Assembly: GCA_022036555.1 (NCBI GenBank)
Contig: CM039133.1
Span: 45,708,718-45,772,717, forward strand
Origin: Microstegium vimineum
Lineage: Eukaryota; Streptophyta; Magnoliopsida; Poales; Poaceae
Direction of reading: 5' to 3'
Length of the DNA stretch: 64,000 bases
Below the pieces are notes generated by a model. The model had not been told where the DNA came from. It did no database searches and worked only from the letters and a program-made list of their open reading frames with translations. Both the position numbers and the translations under genes were made by a program. Numbering within the stretch: the first letter of the stretch is position 1; each line of letters starts with the position of its first letter. Below, one piece after another: positions 33,870 to 45,450 of this stretch.

Positions 33870-35391
33870 TATGAAACTGTGCCATAAAACTCCCACTGAA
33901 AATGGCTAGAACTACTTTTTTTTTCTGCAAAAATGTCTCGTCCGGTCCTTTCGCTTTCGAGCGAAATTCGTAGACAGCCTACGTAATCACAAAAAATATC
34001 TTGTCCTCCTTTGGACATATTATAAATAAAAAATGTTTAAGTATTGGTCAAATGATAGCAGCCAGCACCCACCAAGTCCTGAGGGACGACGACTAGCGTA
34101 GCAGCCAATGGGCTTTATGTGCCACGTCGGATCCTTGTCAGACTCGTGGGCCGAAGCAGCCCGCCGGCGATTCAGATTGACCCATATACTCCTACCATGC
34201 CCAGGAAATTTCCTCCCAAAAAGATTCCAAAAAGTATAATTGACACTAGTAGGGTAGCTACCATTTTCCTTTTGTGCTATATATCCTTACGTATACTACG
34301 GAGTACATAATATCTTATCCTCGATCATTATCACTATTGGTTGCCAATATATTTGCAGTTTTATTTGAGGAATAGAAATCCACATGTAATCAATACTTAC
34401 TCAAACTTTTTTTATAGCATTACTCAAACTGTAATAATTGGAAAACTACATGTGAGCAGGAGTAGAGTAGAGTACATTGCATGGTTTCTACTTACCTTTT
34501 TCATTTTATAAGGTAGGTGCATTAATTCTTTGATCATTTGGATATATATACTGCACGTGGCAGCACGTTTTACTTTTTTTTACCCCCCCCCTCCCTTTTT
34601 TTTTGCTTCGGAGATGACGTATAAAGAAATTATCCACTTGATCAACAGCACATGACTGAGATTCTGCGTACCTGTTCATCCAATCTGTGAATGTTTCTGT
34701 CAACAATAAAAGTCGTACCAATCGAGGAAAAAAGAGATTTTGTGTCGGCCAAATTTTTTTGTGTGTATTATGCTCAAGGAGGGAAAAAAGATTGCTCCTT
34801 CTTTGTTTTTTTTTTATAGAATATATAGAATTGCTCCTTCTCATGTCTCTAGTGTTTTCGTATCCAAGTAAAAACGAGTCCTACGGATAAGTTTTCGTGA
34901 TTAATTAATTATAAACGATAAACACACCCAAAAAAAGGCGCAGTAGAAATCTGATCTGATCCCTGTTCGTTCAAAAAGGTAAGCTAATCCCTTTACGAAT
35001 ATTTTTATTTTAAGTAAGAGATTTTGCTTCAGTTGTTTCGGATGGGGTCTTTTTAAGGCCCGGCCCGAAGCCCATCATCCGTTGAACAGGGTCACAATTC
35101 CTTCCCCAATTTTTTCGGAGGCCTGTCCACCACCGCACCACCACCCTGCGCGCCGAGCTCACCCCGATCCAGATCCACCCCCCTCCGGTCTCCGGCGGGC
35201 CTCCTCCTCCTCGCCTCACGCGCCTCCGGACGCCAGTGCCCGCGCAGTCAACCATCCACCCACCTCTCCTCTTCTGTCGTCGGTAAGCACGACGGACGGA
35301 CGGACCTGCTGCTCTTTCTTTTTTTCTTCGCCGTCCATACACCCCTGAAATCCAAAATCTCTCCGCCGTCCGCAGGCCAAGGCGGTGGTGG

Positions 35392-38300
35392 ATGGCGGGC
35401 AGCATGAAGCGGGTGTCGTCGCACGTCTCGATGGCCTCGGAGGCGGAGATCAACTTCGATCTGTCGCGCCTCGTCATCGACAAGCCGCGGTTCACGCTGG
35501 AGCGGAAGCGCTCCTTCGACGAGCAGTCGTGGAGCGAGCTCTCGCAGCACCGCCAGAACGACGGCTTCGACAGCGTGCTGCAGTCGCCCGCATTCCCCTC
35601 CGGCGGCTTCGACTCGCCCTTCTCCATGGGCACGCATTTCGGGGGGCCCCACCCGCTGGTCAACGAGGCTTGGGAGGCGCTCAGGAAATCCGTCGTCTAC
35701 TTCCGGGATCAGCCTGTTGGTACCATCGCTGCCGTTGATCATGCGTCTGAGGAAGTGCTCAACTATGATCAGGTAATATTCAATGCCAATCGGGCTTTTC
35801 ACTCAACATCAAGTTTGTGGAAAAACAGAGGAACCTTTTGTTTTGTTTTGAGCGTTACTGAAGTGTTATTTACATGTTAGGAGTAGAAACCCATAATTTT
35901 AGCGTTTACCTAGCGATTTCCATTGCTTAGTTTCTATACTTATTTACACTATATTTTTTCTTTTCATTAAGGCGTATATCATAATTAATAAGTACTGAAT
36001 CTGTTATTTAGGTCCGTCATTGTTTCTCATACTAGATCTTCTTTCTTTTATCATGATATGACTTCCACTGTCTTTACTAGCACTTCCAACAAGATTTCAA
36101 CTCCTGTTCTGTATTTTCTGAGATTAGTTGATAAAAAATGCCGTCCTGTAATATGTTATCATGGAACATTAGCAGGATAGCCTATAAATGCAGTTTTCTT
36201 TTGTTTTTATTTCTGATTACTTCTCCTGAAAGAATTAATTTCTGATGATGTGCTACTCTTGATTGCTCCCTTATGATTGCAGGTTTTTGTAAGGGATTTC
36301 GTTCCGAGTGCATTGGCTTTTCTAATGAACAATGAGACTGACATAGTGAAGAATTTTCTCTTGAAGACTCTTCACCTTCAGAGCTCTGAGAAAATGGTAG
36401 ATCGATTCAAGCTTGGAGCAGGAGCAATGCCTGCAAGTTTCAAGGTGGACCGTAACAAAAGCAGAAACACTGAAACCTTAGTTGCTGATTTTGGCGAGAG
36501 TGCAATTGGCAGGGTGGCACCAGTCGACTCTGGATTTTGGTGGATCATTCTCCTTCGGGCATATACAAAGTACACCGGAGATGTTAGTTTGTCTGAATCA
36601 CCTGATTGCCAGAAGTGCATGAGGTTGATACTGAATCTCTGCTTATCTGAAGGATTTGATACTTTTCCAACTCTGCTTTGCACAGATGGCTGCTCAATGA
36701 TTGATCGTCGAATGGTAGGATCATTACACCTTGATCTAATTCATGTTTAGATGCATATCCGTAGAAGTATTACATATCAGCTGAGGTGGCAATGGGATTG
36801 GCAGGTTATGCATATTCTTACTAAGTTTTTATGGTAGTTTTGTAGTTGCACATATTCTCATACTATTCACAACCAAATTGTAAGGGCAATTTTGTATAGC
36901 CTGATCGATACAGAGTTACAGACGTACAGGAGGGGTGTGTGTGTGTGGGGGGGGGGGGGGGGGGGGCAGAAATTGGCAGTCTGTAGTACATCCCCACAAG
37001 TTGTCTTGTTGTTTGTTCTACTTTTGAATTGCATGCTAATTTTAAATGAAGCTTCCCATCAGTGCATGATTGTAATAACTGCAATTTTCAGGGTATATAT
37101 GGTTACCCCATTGAGATCCAAGCCCTATTCTATATGGCATTAAGATGTGCTCTCCAAATGCTCAAGCCAGAGGGCGAAGGAAAGGATTTTATAGAGAAGA
37201 TAGGGCAACGGCTACATGCTCTAACCTACCACATGAGGAATTACTTCTGGATAGATTTTCAAAAGCTGAATAACATATACAGATACAAAACAGAAGAGTA
37301 TTCCCACACAGCTGTGAACAAGTTTAATGTCATTCCGGATTCTATTCCTGATTGGGTGTTTGATTTCATGCCATGCCGAGGAGGCTACTTTCTTGGCAAT
37401 GTCAGCCCTGCGATGATGGATTTCCGGTGGTTTGCCCTTGGCAATTGCATTGCCATTGTATCATCTCTGGCTACCCCTGAACAGTCGGTTGCTATAATGG
37501 ATCTGATCGAGGAAAAGTGGGATGAGCTAGTTGGTGAGATGCCTCTGAAGATATGCTATCCTGCTCTCGAGAATCATGAGTGGAGAATTATCACTGGATG
37601 TGACCCCAAGAACACCCGGTGGAGTTACCACAATGGAGGATCATGGCCAGGTATCGTCTCTCTTTGCAATGTTTTTTTTGTTTATTCTTGAGAAAGGACC
37701 TGTAGTTTCTATATCATGTGTTGCACTATGATTTGATGAATACCCGGACATATTTTACTTATTGTTCCTGAACGAAAATTGCAAGTTAATTCATCATAAA
37801 TTGTTGGAAACTGAAAAGTTTTAAACTAACATCCATTCTGAAATTGACAAATGAAATTCTCCATGCTCTCCACCTAAAAAAAAAATGTTTGGTCTAATAA
37901 TCCTTGACAACCATATTGTCTTCTGTAAGATCCTTCTACCTGTCGTTGTACTTATAATTGGGCGCTTGTATGTTAACATGAGTCTCAATAATTTTTATTT
38001 ACTCTTCATATCCTTACTTCTGCATGAGCAGGGACAGTGCTTCACTGCTTATTGACTCCTTCAGGAGTTGAGATTTGGCTCAATTACAAATCTTTATTTA
38101 ATCATTGTGCTGTACGTAGCTGCTGTTACAGCCAAACTCAGAACTAAGCACAACATAAATATTTTGTGTTCACCTATTTTTATGTGCAGTTCTTCTGTGG
38201 CTGCTGACAGCAGCGTGCATCAAGACTGGTCGGCCACAGATGGCAAAACGTGCCATTGAGCTCGCTGAGTCGAGGCTGCTCAAGGACGGCTGGCCTGAGT

Positions 38301-38485
38301 ACTACGATGGCAAGCTAGGAAGATTCGTTGGTAAGCAGGCCAGGAAGTTCCAAACCTGGTCCATTGCAGGTTACCTCGTCGCCCGCATGATGCTGGAGGA
38401 CCCATCGACACTAATGATGATCTCCATGGAGGAGGACCGGCCTGTGAAGCCGACTATGCGGCGGTCGGCATCATGGAATGCCTGA
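35392..38485 (+). CDS. cytosolic alkaline/neutral invertase (GH100)
   Basis: Four exons, 35392-35772, 36283-36714, 37092-37650 and 38190-38485, join in frame to 555 residues, the usual length for the cytosolic clade; all introns are GT-AG. The enzyme cleaves sucrose to glucose and fructose at neutral pH. GH100 signatures are in order: [51 protein letters not shown] (its aspartate corresponds to a catalytic residue in structurally studied GH100 enzymes), [50 protein letters not shown] and [16 protein letters not shown]. There is no transit peptide; the N-terminus [13 protein letters not shown] and the C-terminal RRSASWNA serine motif are typical of cytosolic members. A leader intron is likely. 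The frame is intact and the gene is probably functional. Confidence 0.95.
36935..36966. repeat. GT repeat and 20-base G run in invertase intron 2
   Basis: A GT stretch passes into about 20 consecutive G residues within intron 2. Such runs are unstable in replication and sequencing, so its length here may be unreliable. Confidence 0.85.
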
Positions 38486-39100
38486 AAGCATGGGTAGTTG
38501 TTTCTGAATTAACGAAATTCAGAATCAAAGGTTATACGGATTTGTGATTTGTTCGGAGCACAAAAGTGCAACGGTGATGTGATTTGTTGGGACCACAAAA
38601 GCTCAACGTTGGTTAGTTGAACTCTGTCAATTAGGACAGAAAGTGTATACCATAGAGGATCATAGGAGTTACACAAGATTTTGTGACACCTTTCTGTTTT
38701 GTTTCAGAACAATACTCAGGATCCTGTTCAGTTGAAACCTTGATTTTGGAATAACAACATTGTTTATGCATTAATTCTCTTATGCATTAATGATATCTAT
38801 GATAATTCTGGAATCACTTATAAAAAAGAAAAGGGTGATGAGCCCTGGTACTGTCGTCTCTTACACGCAGCAGAACATGTGGCCTGGTACTGTCTTACAC
38901 GGAGCAGCAGTTTTTAAGTTTACGATAATACGTGGAGAGGAAGACTGGAGTTGTTTGGACATCTCTATTGATTCCCAGCTATATTTTGTGCCAGTTCTTG
39001 GATATAGATGAAACAATATATTTGGGGTAGTCTGTATAATACATTCATTTCTAAATAAATCAGTTACTAGAGTTGTCTTGAATCAGAGTTTTTTTTTAAG
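38486..39100. other. invertase 3' flank
   Basis: This should contain the invertase 3' UTR. AATAAC at about 38750 and AATGATATC at about 38788 are possible poly(A)-signal regions, neither canonical. No further gene is supported. Confidence 0.4.
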
Positions 39101-40698
39101 GGAGAATTGGCTGTGGGACATCGCCAATGGCAGAAATTGGGTGCCACACACGTCCACTTTGCTTATTTGCTGAGGGACACGTTTTCATTTTGGTTGGCCA
39201 ATGGACACCGCCGTTTGGTTGCAGCCGTTAGAGGAGAGAGAAATATTACAAAATGACGATCGGTGCCCTCGCTCCCTCTGTCTCTGCTCGCGCCCGTCCG
39301 CTGACCTCCGCCGCGTCGCGGGGCGGAGCTCCGCTGCTCCGCCAATCTCCGCCATGGCCGGCCGGTGAGCCCTTGGGCCGGCGGGAGGAGGGTGGAAGCA
39401 CCGGCCTGCACGCGCGGCGGAGCGACTCCCGCCCGCGGCAGCTGGCACGCCCTGCGCACGACGGAGCGGCGCCCTGCGCGCGGTGGCCGGCAAGCGCGCG
39501 CGGCGGAGCGGCTCCCGCCCGCGGCAGCCGGCGCGCCCTGCGCACAACGGAGCGGCAGCCTGCGCGCGGCGCTCGCCCGCGGTGGCCGGGCGATGAGTTG
39601 GATTTGGAGGGGAGAAAGGGGAGCCGCTCCGCCATGGTCGGCCGATAAGCTGGGAAGAAGAAAGAGACGGAGAAGAAAAAAAAAGAAAGGGATAGAGGAG
39701 GAAGGAGACAAGGGCAAAATTGGCACTTCCCCACGTTTCTCTCCTCTAACGGCTGCAACCAAACGGCGGTGTCCACAGGCCAACCAAAATGAAAACGTAG
39801 TGTCCCTCAGCAAATAAGCAAAGTGGATGTGTGTGGCTGTAACACCCGAAAATTTGAATTTTGAAAATAAGTTTTAATTGATTTAATTATGAATTTTGTG
39901 CTCATGAAAATAATGCAAAATAAAAACTTTTCAAGTTATTAAAAATTTTCTAAGGCTAGTAACATGTTTGTGCATTCATGCCACTGCATGTGATTTAATG
40001 TGTTGTGTGGTTTTGACCAAACCTCAAAAGTTTCAAAACGTGTTTTATAAAGTTTACCTCTATCCAGCATGTCTCCGTCTTTTCTATCATCAAATTCATT
40101 GTTCCCTAACTCCATCCTCTTATTTGGAGTTTCCCAAGATTCTTTTATTTTACCCTAAATCATTCTCTTGAGTTCATCATTCATAAAAATATCTCTAAAA
40201 TCTTCCAGGGAATTTTTCTGGCTTTTTCAGAACCTTTTCTCATTTTTCTATGAGCTTAATCTAATTTTTAGATGCTCCAAAATATCTTTTCATGAGCTCC
40301 AAATACTTTATTTGGGTTCATAATATTCCAAAGTGTCTCCGAGAATTTTCCCAGAATTTTTGGAGACTTCGGAGTATTTTTCGTGACTTAAATATTAATT
40401 CTAGACTTTTCTAGAATTATTTTATTCTGAAAATAAATAATAAATATCTCAATTTTCCACCAGCCCTCAAAGCCCATGAGCAATAATTCTAATAAATCTC
40501 AAAAGCCCTTGCATTTATTTACTAATGGGCTTTGATATTTAATTGACCCATTAGTGAATATATGAAGGTGTAACATCAATTAGTACCATATCGCTAATTG
40601 ATGAGTTGTGCGGAGTTTTTCTCCCTATATATATCTATCCGGCTCTTGACCAAAACATCTCACACCTATTGGGAAATCCTAAGGTAACAAATTAGATG

Positions 40699-40700
<2 letters not shown>

Positions 40701-40744
<44 letters not shown>
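40701..40744. repeat. TTA microsatellite in solo LTR
   Basis: About 14 uninterrupted TTA units lie within the solo LTR. Confidence 0.95.
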
Positions 40745-41090
40745 TTCCATCTTTGGCTACTGCTATTTCCAACATGTCACCCATGCCGTCATCGTCATGG
40801 CGAGCTTCGTGTGCGGCATGCCTTTGTCGACACGTCTTTTGTTGACTGCATCGCCGAGCACCGCCACTGCCCAGCCCTGGCTTTGGCCTCGCTCCGCATG
40901 CTACGCTGGTCGTCACCTCGGAGGCTCAGACCCGCCTTGAACGCCGCCGTTCCTCTGCACGAGCGAGCAGGGCGTTGTAAGCTGGCGCCACTGCCAGCCG
41001 ACCGACCAACCACTGCCCTTCACATGCCGAAGCTTCCTCCCCGTGACCATGTTCTGCACAATGTGGTCGCGTGTGCATGTCCAGCAACAG

Positions 41091-41167
41091 GCACACAAGT
41101 TGTTTTCCTTCACGTGACATTAGTATGAAGGCACACAAGTTGTTTTCCTTCACGTGACATTAGTATG
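41091..41167. repeat. 40-bp tandem duplication with CACGTG
   Basis: Two nearly identical copies begin GCACACAAGTTGTTTTCCTT at 41091 and 41131. Each contains the G-box core CACGTG, so the duplication doubles a potential bHLH/bZIP site inside the LTR. Confidence 0.9.
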
Positions 41168-43274
41168 ACATCGTCTAATCTAAGGTCAGCTACATCTCCT
41201 TGTCCGTCATTTGTATTCATCAAATACTATACCTTCTGTCATGTACAAAACATATTTCCAAATATTCATATGTCATCCGACCATTCAGCATTATATCTCT
41301 CTCCAACTTAGGTAATTCATATCCTTCTCGTTTTGTTTACGCTTTGATCCGTTCAAGTTACGCTAGCTTCGTAATCTCATGATCAATGGTATAGTTTTCA
41401 TCTATGTTAAAGTCTTTTGAAAATCAAGTTTAGATTAATTCTTTTAATACTTTAATATTGCTAAATAAATCTGGTTTAATTCATAACTAATTCGTCTTAG
41501 ATCCGTTTTGTTCCGTTCTAGTTGCATCGGTTTTGTATCGATAATATCTATCTGTTATCATTAGTGTCAAACATGTTTTCTTCTTTGAAATAAAATAATA
41601 TTTGATTAATCTATAATAAATTGTTTTCCAATTAAAATTAATTAGGGTTTTTACATCGGTTTTTCCTAAATAAAATATAATTAGTTAAACTTGTTTTTCT
41701 AAGAAAATATAATGTGACTTAATCTAATTTGAGTATTTCTCTTAAATATCCAATGTATGCTTTTTAGATAGATAAAATAAATGAAGTCTTGTTTCCTTTT
41801 CTCTCTTAAAAGCTAATTTTTCGGTAGACGTTTCTTTTCCGTTATAGATCCGATTAGCGTGATTCTCACGTCTGCGTGATCGTAGCAAGACGTAGATTTA
41901 TTTTAAACCTTTTTCATTGATTGGTGTATTATTCTAAATTAGATCTATTGTATGCTATGCATGTTGTTCAGCTGCTTGTGTGGTGTTTATGATCTTGTCC
42001 AATCGGTGAGATTTACTTGAAAGAAGTCATCTGAAGATTGAGAATCAGTAGAAGAGAGGATCTAATCGTTTAAAGCAAGTTTAACATGGGATCATCCTTG
42101 TTACCTATTCATAATATAATTCATCTAGTCATATTGCATGTGTCTGAATTTGATTCCTATATAGATCTACCATAGCTTTGTTATCCTTGTTCCTTGTCAC
42201 CAATGGGTTCTTATGCATATGGGTAGCTTCGCTATGCTTTACTTAATGGTTTATGAATTGAATCTTGATTAATGATATATGCAACAATGATCTAAAACTT
42301 ACTTTTATAGCAACATGGAATAGGACCACACTGTAGGGCAAAAGCTAAGACTTAAATGCAACCATGAGTGCTATATGGCTTTGGCTTTAGTTAAGTATGA
42401 GGTTTGGACTAGCATGCTTGTGCTTCGTGAAAGGCACCTTTGCCGAGCTGGTTATGGGGTATAGCTTGTGTGGGGACCGCTGCGGGTGGTACCATCGGGG
42501 TGTCCCATATACCCCTTTGCATTGGGTCTGTAGGGTCCGCTACATGCTAGAAAGGGCTTTTGAAAGACTTCGTAGTGTACCCTGCCGATCTTCCTTGGAA
42601 GTGGGTTAAGAGGTTGATCACCTCAGGCGAAAGGGCAACACGGCTTGTGGGTAAAGTGCGTAACCTCTGCAGAGTGTAAATCTATCATGATAGCCGTGCT
42701 CACGGTCACGAGCGGCTCGGAAAACTCACAGTGTTAGTTACTCCTGTTGTTGAACTACTTATGATGGTAAGTTTGGAGATATGAGATAAGAGGATGTTCC
42801 ATTAATGATCATGTGGTTATCAACTGGGTTAAGCAGAACTTAAAGCTAATTGTGGTTAAAACTTGACCAAGTTAAAAGCAAACGTAGTAAGCCAGTGTCA
42901 GCCTTTTGAGCTTCATAACCCTGTGTTATTCTTGCTGGATACTTTAAGTGCCCACTCTTGCCTTATCAACCATATCAGATTGCAAGAGTTAAAAGAGTTA
43001 GGCTTGTGATCAACCAGTCAGTTGTCCCTGTGAAGTTGGAGCCTTCGCCTGAAGATCAGAGTTGTTTTCCGCTGTATGCTATCTTGAGGTTATCCTTTGA
43101 TCTTATATGTTATGTATTTAAGTATTGTCTTTTGATATCACCTTAATTTGTGGCTATATGTGAGATTTGACCTCCTGAGTTCACATATGGTGTATATCTA
43201 GTTTTGTTCTTAAAACTGGGTGTGACAGTGACACCCAATTTCGGCCAATGGCAATGTCCCACAACCAATTCTCC

Positions 43275-43732
43275 ATTTTTTTTAAAGTTACCTGAATTTA
43301 TAGAAAAGAGCACAAATATTCATGGAACCAAATTATTATTCATCATAAGACATTTTCGTAATGTGCTTATTTTGGTTGCATAAATATTTGTGATCTTTTC
43401 TCTAAATTTAGTTAAACATAGAAAAAAGTTTAGTTTATAAACATGAGCAGATTTGGGCCTACGTCAAGTAGGGCTACAGCCCTAGGCGTGGCCCAAAAAT
43501 CTCTTTATAGCAGCGTGGCCCTAGAAGTTGGGCCAAATATTTTGTACTCTTTTCGATCTAATACAAATTATATATTCCATGAATCATTAATTGATTATAT
43601 CAATTTTTGTAGTATGTAAATGCGGAGATCTTGCTATTGATTTCTTTTTCTCGATCACGTAAAAGACTTGCGCGTTTTTATATTAAGAGAGAAGAGAAAC
43701 AATTCATTACATTGGGGGTAGTTGAAAGGTCC
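43275..43732. other. spacer right of the Mutator-like element
   Basis: AT-rich sequence with no recognisable gene. Stowaway-like phrases (AAATTTAGTTAAACATAG) occur near 43400 without clear borders. Confidence 0.5.
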
Positions 43733-45450
43733 TATGAGATGGCTAGGGGGTGAATAGCCTAATTTAAATTTCTACAAGGAAACCTCAACAACAATGTTAG
43801 ATAAGTAAGGAGTGAAGCAAATTTTGCGCTAGCCTAATGGGTGAAGCGAAGCCACCTATCCACAAGTGCTATCCTAATAGCTCTAGGATCACACAATGCC
43901 TACTCACTTCTAGTAGCCCTCTAGGCACAACCTAATATACTAGGACAAGTATGAATAAGGTAATGCAAAGATGGGGAAAATGATTATACCACCGTGGAGA
44001 AGTAGGGGATGAACCAATCAAGCGAATACCAATGAAATCAATCAATCACAAGAGACAATGGTTGACACTTAATTTTTCTTCCGAGGTTCACTAGTTTGTC
44101 AACTAGCTAGTCCCCGTTGTGGCAAGACACTCACTTGGAGGTTCACGCACTAATTGACATCACACGTCAAACCCGTCACTGGGTGCCGCACAACCAACAC
44201 AAGATGAGGCTATTGAAACGCCACGAGCAATCCACTAGAGTTACCTTTGCGATCTCCCGCGGGGAAGGCACAAAAACCCCTCACAACCAACTTGTAGTCG
44301 ACGAAGCACAATCACCAAGCTTCTCGATCTACCTACGCTGCTCCAAACCGTCTAGGTGATGGCAATCACCAAGAGTAACAAGAAATCCGCACCGAGAACG
44401 TCTCCCAAGTGCCACTAGATGCAAGCTATATGCGAAATACACTTGAATCACTCAATCTCTTTTGGGTTTTCACTAACCAAACATGGAGATGAGTGGGAGG
44501 GAGTTTGCTCAGCTCAACGGAATCTCAAGATGTTCAAATGTGCGAGAGAGAAACCCCCAAGCCGGCCAACACATATTTATAGACCACCCTCAAAGCCACT
44601 AGCCGTTGTCCTGTTAAGTTGGCGACGGACGCTCTGCACGGGGGCGACAGACGCTCCGCCGCCAGCGTCCGACGCCTTGTCAGAACTAGCCGTTGGGCTG
44701 ATGCACAGGCGACGGACGCTCTGTCGCCAGTGTCCGACGCCTTGACCTCCAGCGTCCGGCGCCTTTCTTCGAACTGCCCGTCTGCAGAGCCCTCTAGAAG
44801 CCTGACAGGCGCTCTGTTGTTTTGCGACGGACGCTGCGCCTCAGCGTCCGGCGCAAACTCGTTGCTCTCGGGTTTCTGAGAAAATTCCAAGAAATATTTC
44901 CGGACGCTCTGAATCAAAGTTCTCAGCGTCCGACGCCATCGTCCACCGCGTCGGACAGCGTCCGACGCCCTGATCTGCAGCGTCCGACGCCTCTACTTGA
45001 TTCTCATTTGTCTATGATCTTTTCAGTCTTGCTCCAATGTGCCAAGCACTAAGATACCTCTTTAGTGAACACTTCTTGGCATGTTTTACTTGTCAATTAT
45101 CATGGAGTATGTCACTAGGTCCTAAATGCACATGCAATATAGATAACACCTAGTGACACATGACAAACCACACTCACTTTTGAATTTCCCCTCTTAATAG
45201 TACGGTTGTCTAACCTAAAAGTGATCACACCCACTTGGTGTCTTGATCACAAAAAGAAAAACCATAGCAAATACCTTTGTCTTGAATAGCTTAGGGTCTT
45301 TCCATTTTCTCTTTTCTCCAAGTGTGGGCTCTTGCAATCACTTTGCTTCCTTGCTTGCTCCATCACTTATCATCTTCTATGTGTGTACTAGACCTACTCA
45401 ATCACTTAGAGCTATGTTAGTGCTTTAGGTTTTATCAATTATCCAAAACA
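43733..45450 (-). mobile_element. Ty1/copia SIRE-type LTR
   Basis: Read on the minus strand it begins TGTTTTGGATAATTGATAAA at 45450 and ends CATAGGACCTTTCA at 43733, giving 1718 bp. These ends are typical of SIRE/Maximus LTRs in grasses. A central block (about 44625-44995) is packed with GCGTCCGACGCC-type motifs in both orientations. No pol sequence adjoins it, and flanking 5-mers (GTAGT, CTAGA) do not match, so it is a solo or truncated LTR. Confidence 0.7.

Larger units (their letters stand above)
31891..35391. other. spacer between the CHFR-like and invertase genes
   Basis: This spacer is AT-rich with no gene. It holds a Tourist-like MITE (32437-32834), a 79-bp tandem duplication (33141-33298), a short Stowaway (33793-33869) and, from about 35050, the GC-rich leader of the invertase gene. 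A probable leader intron runs from about 35283 (GTAAGC) to about 35374 (CCGCAG). Confidence 0.6.
39838..43227 (+). mobile_element. solo LTR, 3.39 kb, copia-associated family
   Basis: It begins TGTAACACCCG and ends GGGTGTGACA, with GTGGC before and GTGAC after as a 5-bp target duplication carrying one mismatch. No internal retrotransposon sequence is present, so it is a solo LTR left by recombination. It sits inside the right TIR of the Mutator-like element. It contains a TATATATA box near 40627, a long TTA microsatellite and a 40-bp tandem duplication. The LTR attached to copia RNase H at the window start belongs to the same family. ORFs inside are short and not called. Confidence 0.85.
39101..43274. 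mobile_element. Mutator-like element with long TIRs, split by a solo LTR
   Basis: Long inverted repeats begin GGAGAATTGGCTGTGGGACA at 39101 and, in complement, GGAGAATTGGTTGTGGGACA ending at 43274. They continue for about 145 bp each, through CCACTTTGCTTATTTGCTGA and CCGCCGTTTGGTTGCAGCCG. T-rich flanks on both sides are compatible with a 9-10 bp duplication. Removing the LTR insertion leaves about 780 bp. Long TIRs without transposase fit a non-autonomous MULE. The interior (39244-39736) is GC-rich, unlike the TIRs, and contains a duplicated block at about 39410-39585. Confidence 0.7.

Noticed and set aside
39163..39813. 216-codon minus-strand ORF across the Mutator-like element
   Set aside because: It runs through both TIRs and a duplicated GC block, so the open frame reflects composition rather than a gene.
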